The position numbers were made by a program, and so were the translations under genes. DNA of 45,125 bases, taken from assembly GCA_964521065.1 (NCBI GenBank), contig CAZFPQ010000019.1:1-45125 (forward strand), written 5' to 3'. This DNA comes from CAYVAP01 sp964521065. GTDB taxonomy: Bacteria > Bacteroidota > Bacteroidia > J057. The notes under the pieces were generated by a model that was given only the letters and a program-made list of their open reading frames with translations, made no database searches and was not told the DNA's origin. Every line of letters begins with the position of its first letter. The stretch's first letter is position 1. This document shows positions 42,090 to 45,125 of this stretch, one piece after another.

Positions 42090-42479
42090 TTAGCTAGCCT
42101 TCCGCCGAATCAACAATTCGTTACGTTCCTGCTGTATCTCGCGTATGTGCAGATAAAGCGGCGTTTGATCGACCAATAACCAATAAACTTTAGCGGGCTC
42201 ATCTGGGGTGAACCAAAACTCGAAATCGTAAATCCTCTCTCCGCTACCTAAATCTAAATGAACCGCAGGTAATTCAATCGGAAGCTCAGCATTGTTATGA
42301 TCCTGTAAAAGCCCCTGGAGGCTATACAAAACAGGATAGAGATCAAAGGCATTGCTTCCTACTTGCCCGGTAATATCAACCAAGCCATGGCAGGAATTGA
42401 GAATTTGCCCCGTCTCATCGAGCTCCACCAACTGGGCCTTTTGATGAAGTAACTGAGACTTACGCTCCAGTAGATTCAT
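42090..42479 (-). CDS. PAS-like domain protein, last gene of GTPase module
   Basis: A 129-residue soluble protein. After an N-terminal helix (NLLERKSQLLHQKAQL), LVELDETGQILNSCHGLVDI and the later FDLYPVLYSLQGLL look like the start of a PAS domain, and the strands VHLDLGSGERIYDFEFWF and AKVYWLLVDQTPLYLHIREI would complete it; the C-terminal helix resembles the signalling helix of PAS proteins. There is no output domain. It overlaps the GTPase gene by 20 bp, so the two are made together, and it is a natural candidate effector or adaptor for the GTPase. The PAS reading is moderately sure. Confidence 0.65.
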   Translation of the reverse strand: MNLLERKSQLLHQKAQLVELDETGQILNSCHGLVDITGQVGSNAFDLYPVLYSLQGLLQDHNNAELPIELPAVHLDLGSGERIYDFEFWFTPDEPAKVYWLLVDQTPLYLHIREIQQERNELLIRRKAS

Positions 42480-42981
42480 ATTGATTGATCATTTTTTTTC
42501 CCAAAGCCAAAAACACATCATCCACCTGCTCGTCTTCCTTGGCACTGGTAACGCCATCAGGTTGTACCTGGAATTTAGACAGTACTTTGGGGAGTTGGTC
42601 TGCCCGAAGTAAGTCTTTTTTATTGGCGACGAGTAAATAAGGAACACCGGGTAGTAAACCTTCGATCATTTTCAGGTTCTTTTTCAAAGACTGATAAGTC
42701 TCCGGACGACCTAAGTCTACTACGTAGATGAATCCATGGCAGCCGTTTAGGTAATAGTTGGGGAAGCGAGCCGGATCGTCTTGCCCGGCAATATCCCAGA
42801 CCAATAGGTCCAGTTGGTAAGTCCCCACTTTGACGGTCTTTTTGTCCACCTTTAGTCCGATGGTGGTCACGTAATCTTCGGGAAATTTCCCTTCTACAAA
42901 GCGGGTGATCAAGGAAGTTTTACCTACACTATGACTGCCCAACAAAGTTATCTTCCGGCTGATGACTTGGTCCGAATTCAT
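42460..42981 (-). CDS. Ras/Rab-like small GTPase
   Basis: A 173-residue G domain, starting at the ATG at 42981 (the preceding TTG is ignored). All motifs are present: P-loop GSHSVGKTS (15-23), switch I Thr in YVTTIGLKV (39-40), WDIAGQDD (62-69) like Rab/Ras WDTAGQE, NKKD (121-124 region ANKKDL) and TSAKE (145-149). It has no C-terminal prenylation motif. It is close to bacterial Ras-like proteins (MglA-like/Rup type). It overlaps the upstream 294-residue gene by 53 bp and the downstream PAS-like gene by 20 bp, a tight three-gene unit suggesting a GTPase switch with its regulator and effector. Confidence 0.92.
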   Translation of the reverse strand: MNSDQVISRKITLLGSHSVGKTSLITRFVEGKFPEDYVTTIGLKVDKKTVKVGTYQLDLLVWDIAGQDDPARFPNYYLNGCHGFIYVVDLGRPETYQSLKKNLKMIEGLLPGVPYLLVANKKDLLRADQLPKVLSKFQVQPDGVTSAKEDEQVDDVFLALGKKMINQYESTGA

Positions 42982-43813
42982 CAAAATAATTCTTTAACGA
43001 TTGAGACAGACGTTCCTGATCCGCTTGGGTCAAGGCATCGCCTTGTCTGATGGGCACTTCTTCTACGAAGCGCATGATTTTATCTCTCAGTTTCTGTTTG
43101 AATAAGGCACTAGGATATCCCTTGAGTCCTGCCGCGAGGAAAAAGGTCTGAAAACTGAAGATAAGGATTTTGAACTGTTCGTATTCTAGATTTTGTAGCT
43201 CTTGGTCAGGCTGATCAAAAGCATGTTCTACAAATGATTTAATCCCCGTCAGCATTCCTGCCACCACCTCTGGCTGAGTTAGTTCATGTAGAGAGTAATG
43301 GGCCATAGCTAGGCCGGTATTCTTATCGATGAGGAACAAATCCTCCACGATGGGGGGATCCGTACGAGACAAAAGTAGCTCTTGATAAGAGACCCCACTG
43401 AACCAGGCCCTGAATCTCAATTTGATATTTTCCCAAGAAAAGGGATCCTTAAGGCTTTGATCTAGGCGTTGGCTGATACGTTCGATCTCGGCCCGCAAGT
43501 AGCGATTGATCAACTTACCCATGATGGGATAGAGGGCGTCAATGATTTCTCCTTGAGAATTCCTGATTTGTAATTTGATGGCTGAGGACAAATAACGCCC
43601 AAACAACTCTGGAAAGTTCTCTTGAAGGTATTGAACTTGCTCATCTAGGATCGGCTCTAGACGCTGCCCAAGCTCCTCAGGGTCATTTAGCACCGCCTCC
43701 AATTCATTCAGTTTTTGAGCCAAGCCTTCACGGGTATGCCGGTCCTTATCAAGCAACAAGGCTCGAAGTTCATTTAGCAATTGCTCAGCTTCTGTAGGAG
43801 TGGCAGCAGACAT
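42929..43813 (-). CDS. Roadblock-like regulator candidate, first gene of GTPase module
   Basis: A 294-residue soluble protein. The N-terminal half is helical and charged (about 1-145; ISQRLDQSLKDPFSWENIKL). Residues ~155-255 (IVEDLFLIDKNTGLAMAHYS, VVAGMLTGIKSFVEHAF, EYEQFKILIFSFQTFFLAAG) alternate strand-helix-strand in the order of roadblock/LC7 proteins such as MglB, the GAP of MglA. The same segment is seen in some cytoplasmic OmpA-annotated proteins of Bacteroidota. The tail is acidic and disordered. Overlap by 53 bp with the GTPase gene argues for a direct partner. The roadblock reading is an inference from pattern. Confidence 0.6.
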   Translation of the reverse strand: MSAATPTEAEQLLNELRALLLDKDRHTREGLAQKLNELEAVLNDPEELGQRLEPILDEQVQYLQENFPELFGRYLSSAIKLQIRNSQGEIIDALYPIMGKLINRYLRAEIERISQRLDQSLKDPFSWENIKLRFRAWFSGVSYQELLLSRTDPPIVEDLFLIDKNTGLAMAHYSLHELTQPEVVAGMLTGIKSFVEHAFDQPDQELQNLEYEQFKILIFSFQTFFLAAGLKGYPSALFKQKLRDKIMRFVEEVPIRQGDALTQADQERLSQSLKNYFDEFGPSHQPEDNFVGQS

Positions 43814-43851
43814 AGATTATCAGCAGCAGATTAAAAGGGGCGCAAGAAAGA

Positions 43852-43877
43852 TTGATAAATCAAATAGGATATCCTAT
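43852..43877. promoter_or_regulatory. Two adjacent palindromes before the GTPase module
   Basis: TTGATAAATCAA (43852-43863) is followed directly by ATAGGATATCCTAT (43864-43877), both perfect. They lie 39-64 bp upstream of the 294-residue gene start and 107 bp from the divergent ppGpp hydrolase gene, a likely operator or promoter region. Confidence 0.5.
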
Positions 43878-43983
43878 ATTAATGTCCTTTTCGCTTTTTT
43901 CTACACCTCTAAGCGTTCTAGTTCGCCCTCAGGATGAGCAAAATAGCGATTAAGCCGAATCTCCCAAAAAAGATTGGTATGCT

Positions 43984-44550
43984 ATGGAAATGACTCCCGG
44001 ACTCATCAGTGCCCTTCGCTTTGCCGCCGAGAAACATCGTCACCATCGTCGCAAAGATCGACATCTCAGTCCTTATATCAACCACCTGATTGATGTGCTG
44101 CACCTGCTGTGGTTCAAAGGCGAGGTGCGCGATCCAGACGTTTTGATTGCAGGCTTGCTTCATGACACCATCGAGGATACCCAAACCAAGCCTCACGAGT
44201 TAGAAAAGAGCTTTGGAAGCCAAGTTAGGAAATTGGTCGAGGCGGTATCTGATGACAAATCTCTTCCCAAAGCAGAGCGTAAGCGCCTCCAAATCGAGCA
44301 TGCTCCTCACCTGGACCCCAACGCCAAGCTCATCAAACTGGCTGATAAATGTGCCAACCTCAGTGATCTTACTTACTATCCTCCCGCGGATTGGTCAGAA
44401 ACCCGTAGGCAAGAGTACCTTGATTGGTCCATTCAAGTAATCGAAGGGGTACGAGGAAGCAACCCAGGTTTAGAGGCTCACTTTGATTCTTTAGTAGCGA
44501 ACATGAAGCGCCGCATGTCTCCAGATATCGAGGAAGTCAGCGTCGATTGA
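43984..44550 (+). CDS. Mesh1-like HD-domain (p)ppGpp hydrolase
   Basis: A 188-residue protein of the small alarmone hydrolase kind. The HD residues are H34 (SPYINHLIDV), H60-D61 (LIAGLLHDTIEDT) and D121 (KLIKLADKCANL); these align one residue off human MESH1 (H35, H61, D62, D122), with E64-D65 as catalytic acids. RRKDRHLSPYINH and ERKRLQIEHAPH are family signatures. It probably removes the 3' pyrophosphate of ppGpp. It lacks a synthetase domain. It ends in a 14-bp overlap with the convergent carboxylase gene and is divergent from the GTPase module. Confidence 0.9.
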   Translation: MEMTPGLISALRFAAEKHRHHRRKDRHLSPYINHLIDVLHLLWFKGEVRDPDVLIAGLLHDTIEDTQTKPHELEKSFGSQVRKLVEAVSDDKSLPKAERKRLQIEHAPHLDPNAKLIKLADKCANLSDLTYYPPADWSETRRQEYLDWSIQVIEGVRGSNPGLEAHFDSLVANMKRRMSPDIEEVSVD

Positions 44551-45125
44551 GCCGCCAAGCACTTTGTGGCGGATGAGGGTGCGCTTCTCCATCCAATATT
44601 CGATTGGTACCATTTAAGACTTCTTCGGCAACCACAGCCAAGAGCATGGCCTCATCCTCCTCAAACTGTGCCTGCAGCTTTTCTGGGGAAAAATGCTGTT
44701 TGACAAAGTTGGTGTCAAAATCACCAGAACGAAAGGCCTCATGCTCCAGGACGTACCTACAGAAAGCCAGAGTAGTTTGAATTCCCACCAATCGATACTC
44801 GGCGATCGCTCTGAGCATTTTTTCTATCGCGGTCTCACGATCTTCTGCATGGACAATCAACTTAGCGATCATGGGATCGTAGTAAATGGGAATGTCCATG
44901 CCCTCTTCAAACCCATCATCTACCCGGATGCCTAGGCCCTTTGGGGGTTGATATACATGTAACTTTCCGATATCGGGAAGGAAATTATTAGCAGGATCCT
45001 CGGCATAGACCCGTACCTCAATGCTGTGTCCATTGATCTGTAGATCGGCTTGCGAATAGCTAAGCGGATGGCCTTCTGCCACCCGGATTTGCTCGCGGAC
45101 GAGGTCTAGCCCGGTGATCATCTCG
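44537..45125 (-). CDS. Biotin carboxylase subunit, C-terminal part (window edge)
   Basis: The frame runs off the window; about the last 195 residues are visible. IEVRVYAEDPANNFLPDIG, then GKLHVYQPPKGLGIRVDDG and YDPMIAKLIVHAEDRETAI are the biotin carboxylase C-terminal domain of acetyl-/propionyl-CoA carboxylases. There is no biotinyl (MKM) domain at the end, so it is a separate AccC/PccA-type subunit, with a short extension (GEAHPHPPQSAWRLNRR). The first residues shown, before MITGLDLVREQIRVA, continue into the window edge, so the reading is 5'-truncated. It overlaps the ppGpp hydrolase gene tail-to-tail by 14 bp. Which acyl-CoA it serves is unclear. Confidence 0.92.
   Translation of the reverse strand, partial: EMITGLDLVREQIRVAEGHPLSYSQADLQINGHSIEVRVYAEDPANNFLPDIGKLHVYQPPKGLGIRVDDGFEEGMDIPIYYDPMIAKLIVHAEDRETAIEKMLRAIAEYRLVGIQTTLAFCRYVLEHEAFRSGDFDTNFVKQHFSPEKLQAQFEEDEAMLLAVVAEEVLNGTNRILDGEAHPHPPQSAWRLNRR

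Overview
This is a chromosomal segment of a member of the Bacteroidota, most likely of the Saprospiria/Lewinella type. The evidence is a type IX secretion (T9SS) C-terminal sorting domain on a PKD-repeat protein, a TonB-dependent receptor with an N-terminal carboxypeptidase-regulatory-like domain beside a DUF4249 lipoprotein, DUF3078 and DUF2147 proteins, LytS/LytTR signalling, few recognisable Shine-Dalgarno sites, and A+T-rich promoters of the TTTG / TAnnTTTG kind. The class assignment is inference. I see no prophage, CRISPR array, transposase gene or rRNA; one tRNA (Glu, TTC) is present.

Layout. 1-4 kb: an SH3-like fragment at the edge, a lipoprotein, and a divergent TetR regulator followed by a MATE exporter; two copies of an ATTAG-N10-CTAAT operator lie between lipoprotein and tetR. 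4-11.7 kb: a LytS-type histidine kinase and LytTR regulator, then a leader with two direct repeats 21 bp apart (the geometry of LytTR sites), then DUF2147, TolC, HlyD/MacA, FtsX/MacB permease, LolD-type ATPase and a beta-barrel gene, i.e. a tripartite efflux operon with its own two-component system. 12-15.4 kb: TonB-dependent receptor, a 9-bp tandem repeat, DUF4249 lipoprotein. 15.4-20.7 kb: a barrel protein, a DUF5995 protein, a Crp/Fnr-type regulator, then a DJ-1/PfpI lipoprotein and a sulfatase preceded by palindromes. 20.8-23.3 kb: a TrpF-like protein and a fusion of a periplasmic-binding-protein fold with a SAM methyltransferase. 23.4-28.6 kb: CcoG, DUF3078, a 47-aa membrane protein, and an ECF sigma factor overlapping a gene for an inner-membrane-anchored protein with a C-terminal barrel. 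29-34.1 kb: a VWA protein, a coiled-coil protein, a cysteine-less thioredoxin/LysM protein, a conserved hypothetical and a secreted beta-repeat protein. 34.2-38.6 kb: a 1213-aa PKD/T9SS protein, a 174-bp tandem repeat, and tRNA-Glu. 38.9-45.1 kb: GAPDH, an O-antigen-ligase-like protein, a 42-aa membrane protein, an overlapping three-gene Ras-like GTPase module, a Mesh1-like ppGpp hydrolase, and the end of a biotin carboxylase gene.

The strongest leads are: (1) the three-gene GTPase module at 42.1-43.8 kb, with a roadblock-like candidate regulator and a PAS-like candidate effector; (2) the TrpF-like / PBP-methyltransferase pair at 20.9-23.3 kb; (3) a ~160-bp MITE-like element present twice, each time just upstream of a gene; (4) the ECF sigma / trans-envelope barrel pair; (5) paired cysteine loss in one PKD repeat. 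Every functional call rests on reading motifs by eye; no database search was run.
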